Positions 1-9,419 of a stretch of 64,000 nt of DNA are shown here, piece by piece. The notes below the pieces were generated by a model. The model was given only the letters and a program-made list of their open reading frames with translations, ran no database searches and had not been told where the DNA came from. Both the position numbers and the translations under genes were made by a program. Every line of letters starts with the position of its first letter. Position 1 is the stretch's first letter. Source of the DNA: Glycomyces niveus (GTDB taxonomy: Bacteria > Actinomycetota > Actinomycetes > Mycobacteriales > Micromonosporaceae); assembly GCF_017592475.1 (NCBI RefSeq), contig NZ_JAGFNP010000017.1, positions 1 through 64,000 on the forward strand, read 5' to 3'.

Positions 1-243
1 GACATCACCCACAAGACGAGAAGCCATTCATGTTCCGCCGGACCCTCCTGCGCCCCAAGGCAAAACACCGAGACCGGCCCCCGCGGTCGGGAGTGTCGCC
101 CGCCCCGCAACCCACCCGCAGCCCGCCACTCGCCCCCATCCCCATTCCCACCTCTTCGTCGCTGACCGCTTGAACCGCAACCCGATACCGACCGATAGCG
201 TGCAACCGGGCACTGGTCATCGACAGCGAGGGGCGGACTCGAC

Positions 244-897
244 ATGGCAGGCGATCCGGAGCTGCAGCGACGGCTACAGCACGTGTACTGGATCGGAGGC
301 GGCAGCGGGGCAGGGAAGACCACGGTCGCAAGGCGATTGGCGGAACGCTACGGGCTTCGGTACTGCGGCACCGACGAATCGATGCAGGACCACGCGCGGC
401 GGACCACCGCCGCCGAAGCGCCCCTGCTCCACCAGTTCATCGGGATGAGCATGGACGAGCGCTGGGTGGACCGGTCGCCCGCGACCATGTACGAGACCTT
501 CCACTGGTTTCACGGCGAAGGCTTCCACCTCATCGTCGAAGACCTGCTCGCGATGCCGCCCGGCCAGGGGATCGTCGTCGAAGGGTTCCGGCTCCTGCCG
601 TCGCTCGTCGCGCCGTTGCTCGCCGACCGGAGTCGGGCCGTGTGGCTGCTGCCGACCCCCGACTTCCGCGCGTTCGCGATCGACAACCGGGCCAAGACGC
701 CGACCGGGCCGCCCGGCTTCGTGCACCGGACCAGCGACCCCGAACGCGCCGGCCGCAACATCGCTGAGCGCGACCGGTACTTCGTCGAGCGTCTGCGCAT
801 CGAGACCCGCGAACTCGGGCTGCAGGCGATCACCGTCGACGCAGCAGGCGAGAACGAATCCGTCGACCATGTGGCCGAGCACTTCGGTCTCGCCTGA
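244..897 (+). CDS. P-loop kinase-like ATP-binding protein
   Basis: A 217-residue soluble protein with an N-terminal Walker A loop (GGGSGAGKTT, residues 18-27), the arrangement of small adenylate-kinase or shikimate-kinase-like phosphotransferases. A later stretch, GIVVEGFRLLPSLV, looks like the strand that ends with an acidic Walker B or substrate-binding residue. The Arg-rich segment near residues 155-180 could form a lid. The ATG at 244 follows a purine-rich GAGGGG about 15 bases upstream. It converges on the nucleotidyltransferase gene, 21 bp away. No substrate can be named. In related families such proteins phosphorylate small metabolites or aminoglycoside-like compounds, but that is inference only. 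Confidence 0.8.
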   Translation: MAGDPELQRRLQHVYWIGGGSGAGKTTVARRLAERYGLRYCGTDESMQDHARRTTAAEAPLLHQFIGMSMDERWVDRSPATMYETFHWFHGEGFHLIVEDLLAMPPGQGIVVEGFRLLPSLVAPLLADRSRAVWLLPTPDFRAFAIDNRAKTPTGPPGFVHRTSDPERAGRNIAERDRYFVERLRIETRELGLQAITVDAAGENESVDHVAEHFGLA

Positions 898-918
898 CCC
901 CTCGAAAGAACCCCTGGG

Positions 919-1728
919 CTAGAAGCCGTCGCGCTCGCGCCAGTGGCGGCGGTGGGCGTCGACCGACCAGGCGGAGATGCGGTCGATGTCGGCCTCGGCG
1001 GGCAGCGGCGTCGCACCGGACTCGAGCAGGCCGACGATGCGGGTCCGTACGGCGTCGATCTCGGCGAGCACGTCGCCGATGTCCTTGACACCGCCCGATT
1101 TGACGTGGAGGACTCGTTCGCGGTCGGCGTCGGGCATGGGGAGCGTGAGCCGCCCGTGCTCGGCGATCTCCAGGCCCTGCAGGCCGAGGCGGAGCGCGTG
1201 CGAGGCGTACTTGACGTCGTAGCCGTAGCGCTCGACGAGTTCGGGCCGGTTCGGCACCGAGCTCTGGCGGCCGCGGCCGAGGAGGCGATCGGTCTGGCCG
1301 TCGAGGTAGCCGATGAAGCGCTGGACGGCGAGCCGCGAAAGGAACGCGGGCGCGAGCGCGCGCAGTTCCTCGCCGAGGTCGGTCACCGTGTAGACCGAGG
1401 CCGCAGGAGCGAAGAGCGGCAGCAGGATCGTGGGGTTGCCGGCGATGGCGAGCTTGAGGAACTTCCGCAGCGAGTACATGACGAGGTCGGTGTCGCCGTG
1501 CCCGGAGCGGTGCCCTTCGGGCTGGGTCCGCCACACGTAGTGGTCCATGGGGCCGCGCAGGCCGATGACGCAATCGGGCGGTTCGACGAAGACGCCCATC
1601 TCGTCGTGGTCGTCGGTGCCGGCGATGGCGATGCCGTGCAGGCCCGAGCCGACCTCGGTGCGCAGGATCTCGCCGGAGCGGGCGATCGCCGCGTCGCCGT
1701 GCTCGGTGTGGAGGAGGGTCTCGGTCAT
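919..1728 (-). CDS. RlaP-type nucleotidyltransferase (DNA polymerase beta superfamily)
   Basis: A 269-residue protein. Its N-terminus carries the nucleotidyltransferase signature, with GSGLHG followed by TDDHDEMGVF, in which two acidic residues would bind the metal (about residues 22-45). This matches the predicted nucleotidyltransferases of the RlaP/COG3541 family. The C-terminal half is helical, as in the family. The reading frame is open further upstream, but the ATG at 1728 gives the conserved N-terminus and the upstream part is poor protein. The substrate is unknown; family members are often called 2'-5' RNA ligase-associated or phage-like nucleotidyltransferases. Convergent with the kinase gene and divergent from the ferredoxin reductase. 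Confidence 0.82.
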   Translation of the reverse strand: MTETLLHTEHGDAAIARSGEILRTEVGSGLHGIAIAGTDDHDEMGVFVEPPDCVIGLRGPMDHYVWRTQPEGHRSGHGDTDLVMYSLRKFLKLAIAGNPTILLPLFAPAASVYTVTDLGEELRALAPAFLSRLAVQRFIGYLDGQTDRLLGRGRQSSVPNRPELVERYGYDVKYASHALRLGLQGLEIAEHGRLTLPMPDADRERVLHVKSGGVKDIGDVLAEIDAVRTRIVGLLESGATPLPAEADIDRISAWSVDAHRRHWRERDGF

Positions 1729-1898
1729 GCGGGTCAGCTTGCCAAGTTCCGGCCTGTGACGCGAGCGAGATTCGCGCCCTGAGGGGATTGCATGGCCGGG
1801 AGGCGGGAATCCGCTGAACGGTCCCGGTCGCCCTTGATCGCGGTGACAATGGGCCGGACCGGGCGTGACCAGCCTCGTCGATGCGTGGGGAGACGCAG

Positions 1899-3146
1899 AT
1901 GAACAGCGCACCGTACAAGGAGTCGTCGAGTAAGGCGCCCTTTGTGATCGTCGGGGGCGGCCTGGCCGCCTCGAAGGCCGCGCAGACGTTGCGCGACGAA
2001 GGGTTCGAGGGCGACCTGGTGGTCGTCACGGGGGAGGCGCACCGGCCGTACGAGCGGCCGCCGCTGTCGAAGGACTACCTGCGCGGCGAGGTCGACCGGT
2101 CGAAGGTGTTCACCGTCGACGAAGGATGGTACGAGCACAATGTGGAGCTGCGCACCGGCGAGCCGGCGACCGGGCTGGATTCGGCGCGGCGTCGGCTGAC
2201 GCTGGCGGACGGTTCCTCGCTCGACTACAAGAAGCTCCTCATCGCCACCGGTTCGAGCCCGCGGCCGCTGCCGATCCCCGGCGCGGACCTGCAGGGCGTG
2301 TACCTGCTGCGGACGGTCGAGCAGTCGGACCTGCTGCACGCCGCGATCGAGAAGGCCGAGCACGTGGCCATCGTCGGCGACGGCTGGATCGGCATGGAGG
2401 TCGCCGCCTCGGCCAGGCAGCTCGGCCGGGAGGTGACGGTGTTCGGGCTCGGCGCGCAGCCGCTCGAGCGCGTGCTCGGCCCCGAGATGGGCCTGGTCTT
2501 CGGCCGCCTGCACACCGACCACGGCGTGGAGCTGCTGCGGCGCACCCAGGTCGCGAAGATCATCGGAGAGGACGACCGCGCGGTCGCGGTCGAGACCGAG
2601 GACGGGCGCAGGGTCGACGCCGACGTGGTGCTCCTCGCGGTCGGGGCGACGCCGAACACGGGTCTGGCCGTGGAGGCCGGGATCAACCTGCGCTCCAAGG
2701 AGTTCGGCGGCGGGATCGCGGTGGACGGGACGCTGCGCACGAGCGGCCCGGACGTGTGGGCCGCCGGCGACGTGGCGAGCATCCCGTCCGTCCAGTACGG
2801 ACGGCCGATCCGGGTCGAGCACTGGCAGACCGCGCTCGACACCGGACCGCACGCGGCGAGGGCGATGCTCGGGGACGAGACGCCGTACGACAAGCTGCCG
2901 TACTTCTTCACCGACCAGTACGACCTCGGCATGGAGTACCTCGGCTTCGTCGCCGGGCCGGACGCCTACGACGAGGTCGTGGTCTCGGGCTCGGTCGAGT
3001 CGCTCGAGTTCGCGGCGTTCTGGACGAAGGCCGGGCGGGTGCTCGCGGGCATGACCGTGAACACCTGGGACCGCATGGCCGAGGTCGAAGTGCTCATCCG
3101 CGCGGCCGAGCCGCCGAGCACCGAGACGCTGCAATCGTTCCGCTGA
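1899..3146 (+). CDS. NAD(P)H:ferredoxin reductase-like FAD oxidoreductase
   Basis: A 415-residue pyridine-nucleotide-disulfide-family flavoprotein of the putidaredoxin/rhodocoxin reductase type. It begins with an FAD-binding Rossmann motif (VIVGGGLAASKAA). The NAD(P)-binding motif VAIVGDGWIGMEVAASARQ lies near residue 155, and the second FAD motif, DVWAAGDVAS, near residue 290. The C-terminal ferredoxin-reductase domain includes EHWQTALDTG and FFTDQYDLGMEYLG. Such enzymes pass electrons from NAD(P)H to a 2Fe-2S ferredoxin for a P450 or oxygenase; no ferredoxin or oxygenase lies next to it here. I chose the ATG at 1899 because GGGGAG ends 6 bases before it; an in-frame ATG at 1881 is the alternative. 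Confidence 0.9.
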   Translation: MNSAPYKESSSKAPFVIVGGGLAASKAAQTLRDEGFEGDLVVVTGEAHRPYERPPLSKDYLRGEVDRSKVFTVDEGWYEHNVELRTGEPATGLDSARRRLTLADGSSLDYKKLLIATGSSPRPLPIPGADLQGVYLLRTVEQSDLLHAAIEKAEHVAIVGDGWIGMEVAASARQLGREVTVFGLGAQPLERVLGPEMGLVFGRLHTDHGVELLRRTQVAKIIGEDDRAVAVETEDGRRVDADVVLLAVGATPNTGLAVEAGINLRSKEFGGGIAVDGTLRTSGPDVWAAGDVASIPSVQYGRPIRVEHWQTALDTGPHAARAMLGDETPYDKLPYFFTDQYDLGMEYLGFVAGPDAYDEVVVSGSVESLEFAAFWTKAGRVLAGMTVNTWDRMAEVEVLIRAAEPPSTETLQSFR

Positions 3147-3182
3147 GCGGCCCGGATCTCGCCGTTCGCATCGAACTTCAAC

Positions 3183-3198
3183 TGAATGTGACCATTCA
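3183..3198. promoter_or_regulatory. Palindrome, candidate operator before hsp20
   Basis: TGAATG, a 4-base spacer and CATTCA form a perfect 16-bp inverted repeat. It lies inside a wider repeat, AACTGAA (3180-3186) with TTCAGTT (3205-3211). It sits about 90-110 bp upstream of the hsp20 start, where a repressor would act. It matches neither the HAIR nor the RheA operator of other actinobacterial heat-shock genes, so the binding factor is unknown. Confidence 0.45.
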
Positions 3199-3289
3199 TT
3201 GACGTTCAGTTTTGGCGGTCTGCCGACCGGGCATCCCCGGCGGGCGAGGCACCGAGCGGTGCTCGCAGTTGCACGAGGGGAGACCAGCG

Positions 3290-3733
3290 ATGACACATCT
3301 GCCCGCGCGGCGGGGCCTGTCGGATCCGATGCATCTGATGGACGACTTCACCGCGTACATGAACCAGGTGATGGGCCCGTACTTCTCGCCGCTCGAGACC
3401 GGGGAGGGCGCGTGGTCGCCGACCGCGGACGTGAGCGAGAACGACGAGGCCTACCACGTCGACATCGACCTGCCCGGTGTCGAGAAGCAGGACATCACGA
3501 TCGACCTGGAGGGCCAGGAGCTTTCGGTGACCGGTGAGGCGAGGAAGCTCGAGCACATGGAGGGGGCGACCGCGCGCCGGTCCGCCCGGAGCATCGGGAA
3601 GTTCGAGTTCGCGGTGCGGCTGCCGCACCCGGTCGACGCGGCGTCGTGCACGGCCGAGTTCACCGACGGCGTGCTGTGCATGACCCTCCCGAAGACCGCC
3701 TCGGGGGATCACAAGACGATCGAGATCACCTAG
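3290..3733 (+). CDS. Hsp20 small heat shock protein
   Basis: A 147-residue alpha-crystallin-type chaperone, close to the usual 140-160 residues of the Hsp20 family. The crystallin domain (about residues 43-140) shows WSPTADVSENDEAYHVDIDL, the strand LPGVEKQDI, and a C-terminal LCMTLPK block. A short tail, KTIEIT, supplies the I-x-I-like oligomerisation motif. It would hold unfolding proteins in the cytoplasm without using ATP. GAGGGGAG (3275-3282) fixes the ATG at 3290. It is monocistronic, with a palindromic region upstream and a strong hairpin terminator just after the stop, which suggests stress-regulated expression of its own. Confidence 0.95.
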   Translation: MTHLPARRGLSDPMHLMDDFTAYMNQVMGPYFSPLETGEGAWSPTADVSENDEAYHVDIDLPGVEKQDITIDLEGQELSVTGEARKLEHMEGATARRSARSIGKFEFAVRLPHPVDAASCTAEFTDGVLCMTLPKTASGDHKTIEIT

Positions 3734-3740
3734 CGGGAAA

Positions 3741-3763
3741 CCGCCCCGCGCGAGGCGGGGCGG
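3741..3763 (+). terminator. Hairpin terminator after hsp20
   Basis: CCGCCCCGC pairs perfectly with GCGGGGCGG across a 5-base loop, starting 8 bp after the hsp20 stop. No U-tract follows, which is usual in very GC-rich actinobacteria. It could also serve the convergent aldo/keto reductase gene. Confidence 0.7.
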
Positions 3764-3781
3764 CTCCGTGGCGCGGCGGCG

Positions 3782-4777
<996 letters not shown>

Positions 4778-4893
4778 GTTCTGCAGCCTATCCGGTCCGG
4801 CAAGCGTTGTATCCGCCCTGGTCGGCGCTGGCGGGCCGCGCATCAGGAAGGTGAACGCCAGGTTGACGACCCTGAAGGTGGCCGCCAGGTGAA

Positions 4894-5580
4894 CTAGGCG
4901 TGCGGGTCGAACTTGTAGCCGAGGCCGCGCACGGTCACGAGGTGGCGGGGCTTGCCCGGTTCGGGCTCGATCTTGGAGCGCAGGCGCTTGACGTGGACGT
5001 CGAGGGTCTTGGTGTCGCCCACGTAGTTCGCGCCCCAGACGCGGTCGATGAGCTGGCCGCGGGTGAGCACGCGCCCGGCGTTGCGCAGCAGCATCTCGAG
5101 CAGCTCGAACTCCTTGAGCGGCAGCTGCACGTCGGCGCTGTTCACGGTGACGGTGTGGCGGTCGACGTCCATGCGCACCGGCCCGGCCTCGAGGACGGTG
5201 ACGATCGGGTCGTCGGGCTCGGCCGAGCGGCGCAGCACCGCGCGGATGCGGGCCACGAGCTCGCGGGAGGAGTAGGGCTTGGTGATGTAGTCGTCCGCGC
5301 CCAGCTCCAGGCCCACCACCTTGTCCACTTCGGAGTCCCGGGCGGTGACCATGATGATCGGCACGTTCGAGTGCGCCCGCAGCTCGCGGCACACTTCGGT
5401 GCCGGACTTCTCGGGCAGCATCAGGTCGAGCAGGACCACGTCGGCACCGGCGCGCTCGTACTCCTTGATGGCGGCGTCGCCATCGGCGGCCACGGCCACC
5501 TCGAAGCCCTCCTTGCGGAGCATGTAGGAGAGGGCATCGGAGAACGATTCCTCGTCTTCAACTACGAGCACGCGGGTCAC
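4894..5580 (-). CDS. regX3: OmpR-family response regulator RegX3
   Basis: A 228-residue response regulator. The receiver domain (residues 1-115) has the acidic pocket VEDEES, the phospho-acceptor in VVLLDLMLPEKSG, the switch Thr in MVTARD and the Lys in ITKPYSS. The C-terminal winged-helix DNA-binding domain includes LPLKEFELLEMLLRNAGRV and a recognition-helix region ending TVRGLGYKFDP. It lies 32 bp after senX3 on the same strand. The gpm-senX3-regX3 order is the one in mycobacteria, where the pair answers phosphate limitation. The window also holds a PhoD phosphatase and two possible Pho-type repeats, which fits that role. Confidence 0.95.
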   Translation of the reverse strand: MTRVLVVEDEESFSDALSYMLRKEGFEVAVAADGDAAIKEYERAGADVVLLDLMLPEKSGTEVCRELRAHSNVPIIMVTARDSEVDKVVGLELGADDYITKPYSSRELVARIRAVLRRSAEPDDPIVTVLEAGPVRMDVDRHTVTVNSADVQLPLKEFELLEMLLRNAGRVLTRGQLIDRVWGANYVGDTKTLDVHVKRLRSKIEPEPGKPRHLVTVRGLGYKFDPHA

Positions 5581-5612
5581 GAGTGAACCTTTCTAGAAGG
5601 CCGGCTTGCTGA

Positions 5613-6839
5613 CTATGTTCCGATTGCATCCGAGTCCGGTGCCGTGGCGTCGGACGGAAGGGAACGGGCAGGCAACATCAAGGTAAACACTGATCCGGCT
5701 TCGGGCATACTGGACACTTCGACCCTACCCCCGTGATTGACCGCGACGTGCTTGACGATCGCCAGGCCGAGGCCGGTGCCGCCGGTCGAGCGCGACCGCG
5801 CCGCGTCCACCCGGTAGAACCGCTCGAAGATCCGGTCGAGCTCTTCGGCGGGGATGCCGATCCCCTGGTCACGCACGGCGATGCACACCATCTGGACGCC
5901 CGCGAGGTGCCCGGACGGGGAGGCGATCGAGGTCGAGACCTCGACCGACGTGTCCTCGGGTGAATAGGAGATGGCGTTCCCCACGAGGTTCTTCACCGCG
6001 GTCACCAGCTGCGACTCGGAGCCGAGCACTTCCGCGCCCCGCACGCCCGAGTACTTGAGCTCGATGCCCTTCTCCTCGGCCGAGATGCGGGTCTGGTCGA
6101 ACGCCTCCGCCACGATCCGGTCGACCTCGACCGGCTCGGGGTCGGGCAGCTTCTCCGCGCCCTGCAGCCGCGACAGCTCCAGCAGATCGGTGACCAGGTG
6201 GTTCATGCGCTTGGACTCGGACTGGATGCGGGTGGCGAACCGCGCCGACGCGTCCGGGTCCTCGGCCGCGTCCTTGAGCGCCTCGGCGAGGATCTGCATC
6301 GCGCCGACCGGGGTCTTCAGCTCGTGGCTGATGTTCGCGACGAAGTCGCGGCGCACGCGCTCGACGCGGTGCAGCTCGGAGATGTCCTGGAACTCGGCCA
6401 CGGACACGCCGTCGGGCAGCGGCGTGATCCGCACGCTCACCGCGCTCGGCTCCCCCATGACCTGCTTGGGGACCTCGATCTCGGCGTCCCGGTAGCGCCC
6501 GGAGCGGCGGGCCTGCGCGAGCAGCGCCCGCAGGGTGAGCGAGACGATCTCGTGGTCGTCCACCAGTCCCAGGTCGCGGGCGGCCCGGTTGGTGTAGAGG
6601 ACGCGGTTGTGGTCGTCGACCAGGCACACGCCGGTGCGCAGCAGGTCGGTCGCGGCCTCCCAGGGGCGGGAGTCGGCGACGGGGGCGGTGCGGACTTCGG
6701 GGCGGGGGGCGCCGCGGTGCCGGGTGCGCAGGAGCGCGGCGGCGGCGGCGCCGAAAGCGGCTCCCGCGGCCAGGCCGGTGAGGACACGGCCCGCGCTCTT
6801 GCGCAGGCCCTCCAGCGGCGGCGTTTCGTTGTGGGCCAC
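5613..6839 (-). CDS. senX3: Sensor histidine kinase SenX3
   Basis: A 408-residue sensor kinase. It has a hydrophobic alanine/glycine-rich N-terminal segment (about residues 18-38) and a PAS-like domain with CLVDDHNRVLYTNRAA. The H-box is ANISHELKTPVGAM (His near residue 170). The ATP-binding domain has N-box KNLVGNAISYSP, G1 DQGIGIPAEE and G2 GGTGLGLAIVKHV. It would phosphorylate RegX3 encoded just downstream. Mycobacterial SenX3 has two membrane helices, whereas I see only one clear segment here. GTG at 6839 is used as the start. A Pho-box-like repeat and the gpmA terminator hairpin lie just upstream. Confidence 0.94.
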   Translation of the reverse strand: MAHNETPPLEGLRKSAGRVLTGLAAGAAFGAAAAALLRTRHRGAPRPEVRTAPVADSRPWEAATDLLRTGVCLVDDHNRVLYTNRAARDLGLVDDHEIVSLTLRALLAQARRSGRYRDAEIEVPKQVMGEPSAVSVRITPLPDGVSVAEFQDISELHRVERVRRDFVANISHELKTPVGAMQILAEALKDAAEDPDASARFATRIQSESKRMNHLVTDLLELSRLQGAEKLPDPEPVEVDRIVAEAFDQTRISAEEKGIELKYSGVRGAEVLGSESQLVTAVKNLVGNAISYSPEDTSVEVSTSIASPSGHLAGVQMVCIAVRDQGIGIPAEELDRIFERFYRVDAARSRSTGGTGLGLAIVKHVAVNHGGRVEVSSMPEAGSVFTLMLPARSLPSDATAPDSDAIGT

Positions 6840-6859
6840 GACCCCAGATTAAGACCGAA

Positions 6860-6886
6860 ACGGCCCGGCGTCGAACGCCGGGCCGT
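6860..6886 (-). terminator. Hairpin between gpmA and senX3
   Basis: A 12-bp perfect stem (ACGGCCCGGCGT with its complement) closes a 3-base loop. It lies 54 bp after the gpmA stop and just before senX3, so it most likely ends the gpmA transcript and separates it from senX3-regX3. Confidence 0.7.
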
Positions 6887-6892
6887 AACGGA

Positions 6893-6909
6893 TGTCACCT
6901 TCTGTTAAC
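6893..6909. promoter_or_regulatory. Pho-box-like repeat upstream of senX3
   Basis: The 17 bases TGTCACCTTCTGTTAAC resemble two adjacent 11-nt direct-repeat units of the actinobacterial PhoP box (consensus near GTTCACC). The GTCACC and GTTAAC elements start about 10-11 bases apart. It sits about 55-70 bp upstream of the senX3 start. Autoregulation by RegX3 or control by a PhoP is inferred from similarity and position. Confidence 0.4.
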
Positions 6910-6939
6910 ACAGGGTGCGCATTCGGGTCGATATCGCGC

Positions 6940-7689
6940 CTACTTCTTGCCCTGCGCGGCCACCGCGGCGGCCGCCTCGGCGGCGGCCTCGGGGTCGAGG
7001 TACTCGCCGCCGGCCTTGAGCGGCTTCAGGTCCTCGCCCAGCTCGTAGCGCAGCGGCATGCCGGTGGGGATGTTGAGCTTGACGACGGCCTCGTCGGTCA
7101 TGCCGTCGAGGTGCTTGACGAGGGCGCGCAGCGAGTTGCCGTGCGCGGCCACGAGCACGGTCTTCCCGGCCTTGAGGTCGGGCACGATGCCGTCGTACCA
7201 GTACGGGAGCATCCGCTCGAGGACGTCCTTGAGGCACTCGGTCGCCGGGAGGATCTCGGGGGCGAGCTCGGCGTAGCGGGCGTCGCCGTCCTGCGCGAAC
7301 TCGGAGCCGGCCTCGATCGCGGGCGGCGGCACGTCGTACGAGCGGCGCCAGGTCATGAACTGCTCCTCGCCGTACTCGGCGAGCGTCGCGGCCTTGTCCT
7401 TGCCCTGCAGCGCGCCGTAGTGGCGCTCGTTCAGGCGCCAGGAGCGCTTGACGGGGATCCAGGAGCGGCCGGCCTCGGCGAGCGCCAGCTCGGAGGTGTT
7501 GATGGCGCGGCGCAGCAGCGAGGTGTGCACGACGTCCGGCAGCAGGCCGGCCTCGGCGAGCAGGCGGCCGCCGCGGCGGGCCTCGTCCTCGCCCGACGCC
7601 GACAGCTTCACGTCGACCCAGCCGGTGAACAGGTTCTTGGCGTTCCATTCGCTTTCGCCGTGGCGAAGCAGCACGAGAGTAGCGGTCAT
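6940..7689 (-). CDS. gpmA: 2,3-bisphosphoglycerate-dependent phosphoglycerate mutase
   Basis: A 249-residue cofactor-dependent phosphoglycerate mutase, the usual length. The phosphohistidine is His10 in LLRHGESEWN. The substrate loop RHYGALQGKDKAA and the second histidine in VAAHGNSLRAL are present. It interconverts 3- and 2-phosphoglycerate in glycolysis and gluconeogenesis. The ATG at 7689 gives the standard start MTATLVLLRHG. The C-terminal tail is extended with an alanine-rich stretch (AAAEAAAAVAAQ). It precedes senX3-regX3, as in mycobacteria, but a hairpin between them suggests separate transcripts. Confidence 0.96.
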   Translation of the reverse strand: MTATLVLLRHGESEWNAKNLFTGWVDVKLSASGEDEARRGGRLLAEAGLLPDVVHTSLLRRAINTSELALAEAGRSWIPVKRSWRLNERHYGALQGKDKAATLAEYGEEQFMTWRRSYDVPPPAIEAGSEFAQDGDARYAELAPEILPATECLKDVLERMLPYWYDGIVPDLKAGKTVLVAAHGNSLRALVKHLDGMTDEAVVKLNIPTGMPLRYELGEDLKPLKAGGEYLDPEAAAEAAAAVAAQGKK

Positions 7690-8011
7690 GCCCCCTATCC
7701 TGCCGTGCCGTTCCCCGTCCTGCCGTCCGGTCGGCGCACAGGTGTGGCGGGCGTCGCCCCGCACGTCCACGCCTTGGGAAGTGCGGCCCGGCACCGGCGG
7801 CGACACCGCCGGTGCGACGCCTGCTCCGGTCCCACTCGCCCCGCTCGTGACGTTTCATGACGCATAGTCCACGTTGTGGGATGGTGTGCCAATCCATGAT
7901 CAGGACCTTGTGGACGGCCGAAGCGGCCGATAGCGTCTGGTCAGCGCGCGGTCACAGGCGCCAACCGAGAGACCGCGCGCCGTGAATCACCCTGCACTGG
8001 AAGGAGTCCGA
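7690..8011. other. Divergent intergenic region, gpmA / secreted protein
   Basis: About 320 bp without a convincing gene. It must hold promoters for both flanking genes, but I see no clear -35/-10 pair. The only structure is a hairpin at 7791-7815: GCACCGGCGG, a 5-base loop, then its exact complement. Its role is unknown. Confidence 0.5.
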
Positions 8012-8431
8012 ATGACCAGGGGACCTCGGTCCACTCTAGCCTCCGTCGCGCGCCGCCTCGGCGCGGCGGCCGCGCTCGCCGTGCTCGTCGCGGGCGGCAC
8101 GGTCGCCGTCCCGCAGGCCGCCCGCGCCGGCGGCGTCACCTACACGATGAGCTGCGACGACTGGTGGTCAGGCACTTCCACCCTCGTCGGCGACGACTAC
8201 GGCGAGACCACCCGGTTCCGCTCCCGCGCCACCTCCTGCGGCTCCCACTACGCCTGGGTCAACGTCTACTACGCCAACTCCAGCGGCAGCGGCAGCACCG
8301 GCAAACGCCAGTCCTCCAGCCAAGCCCAGGTCGGCGACCCCGTCACCCTCCGCTACTACCGCAACGGCGTCTACAAGTCCTGGCACTCCGGCTGCGGCTC
8401 AGGCTGCTACAGCGCCTGGTCGTATGCCTGA
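8012..8431 (+). CDS. Small secreted cysteine-containing protein, unknown function
   Basis: A 139-residue precursor. The signal peptide is clear: a basic N-terminus (RGPRSTLASVARRLG), a hydrophobic core of Ala/Val/Leu, and a probable cleavage after QAARA near residue 38. The mature part, about 100 residues, has several cysteines (MSCDDWW, SCGSHYAW, and the terminal SGCGSGCYSAW) that may form disulfides, and is rich in Ser, Gly and Tyr. No family is recognised. GGAAGGAG (7999-8006) sets the ATG at 8012 rather than the in-frame start at 7982. Its end overlaps the start of the lipoprotein gene by 8 bp, so the two are probably co-transcribed. Confidence 0.75.
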   Translation: MTRGPRSTLASVARRLGAAAALAVLVAGGTVAVPQAARAGGVTYTMSCDDWWSGTSTLVGDDYGETTRFRSRATSCGSHYAWVNVYYANSSGSGSTGKRQSSSQAQVGDPVTLRYYRNGVYKSWHSGCGSGCYSAWSYA

Positions 8432-9419
8432 CCGCACCCGGGGCCGGGCCGCGCTCGCCGTCCCGGCCCTGCTCGCGGCCGCCCTCCTGACCGCCTGCGC
8501 CGAGCCCCCCGAACCGATCGACCGCGCCACCGCCGAAGCCGTCCTCGCCGACAACATGGCCGCCGCCGACCAGGTCCAGGCGGCCCTCGAACGCGTCGCC
8601 CGCCTCTGCGTCGAACTCCAGGGCTTCACCGTCCACCCCGTCCCCAACGAGTACGCCGAGCACCCCGGCCTCGACGACCTCCTCGGCTTCTGGGTCTACT
8701 CCGCACCCGATCTCACCCTGCCCCCCATGGAGATCTACGGCATCGAAGTCGACAACCCCAACATCACCCTCGTCATGGAAGGCGACGGCGGCCAGGACGT
8801 CCACACCGAACCCGACCCCTTCACCGCACTGCCCCAAGCAGACCAGGACGCCTACTTCGAGGCCTACTTCGGCTCGCCCGGCATGGAGGCCGAAACCGTG
8901 ATCCTGCCCGACGTCGGCGAAACCGAACGCGCCGGCGGCGGCTGCATGCGCGAAGCCGAAGACGCCCTCGCCGACGGCGCCTACCCCGACTACCTCAACC
9001 ACGCCGGCCTCGCCGGCGCCCGCGGCGGCACCGACTGGGAGGGCGACGACCGCGTCGTCGAAGCCCGCGCCGCCTGGGCCGACTGCATACGCGAGTCCGG
9101 CCGCGACCACGAGGAGCCCGCCCACCTGCGCGGCGCCCTCCAGTCCCGGGCCGCGGACTTCAAGGCCGCCTGGCAGATCGAAGGCTCGATGACCCTCCGA
9201 GAAGCCGAGGCGGCGTTCGGGGAGGAGGTGCTGGCGGCGGCGGAGGCCGACGCGGCGTGCCACGCCGAGTCCGGTCTGGAAGACGTGCAGGTCGAGGTGT
9301 TCTGGGAGTACCTGATCGCGTACGTGAGCGGCCACGAGGAGGCGTTCTACTCGTTCCACAAGCGTGCCAGCGAGATGCAGGCGCGCGCCCAGGAGATCCT
9401 GGCGGACGGGACCCTCTAA
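8424..9419 (+). CDS. Putative lipoprotein, unknown function
   Basis: A 331-residue protein with a type II signal peptide: basic start (PDRTRGR), hydrophobic core, and lipobox LTAC with the Cys near residue 25. It would be exported and lipid-anchored on the outer face of the membrane. The mature part is acidic and Ala/Glu-rich, with scattered Cys and Trp residues. I recognise no domain. The start overlaps the preceding secreted-protein gene, suggesting translational coupling. Third-codon bases change abruptly near 9195 from mainly C to mainly G, though the protein seems continuous. An antisense frame from the YbjN gene is open across the whole gene. Confidence 0.75.
   Translation: MPDRTRGRAALAVPALLAAALLTACAEPPEPIDRATAEAVLADNMAAADQVQAALERVARLCVELQGFTVHPVPNEYAEHPGLDDLLGFWVYSAPDLTLPPMEIYGIEVDNPNITLVMEGDGGQDVHTEPDPFTALPQADQDAYFEAYFGSPGMEAETVILPDVGETERAGGGCMREAEDALADGAYPDYLNHAGLAGARGGTDWEGDDRVVEARAAWADCIRESGRDHEEPAHLRGALQSRAADFKAAWQIEGSMTLREAEAAFGEEVLAAAEADAACHAESGLEDVQVEVFWEYLIAYVSGHEEAFYSFHKRASEMQARAQEILADGTL

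Noticed and set aside
7791..7815. Hairpin upstream of gpmA considered as a riboswitch or terminator
   Set aside because: It is a single isolated stem between divergent genes, with no conserved aptamer features and no gene ending there.
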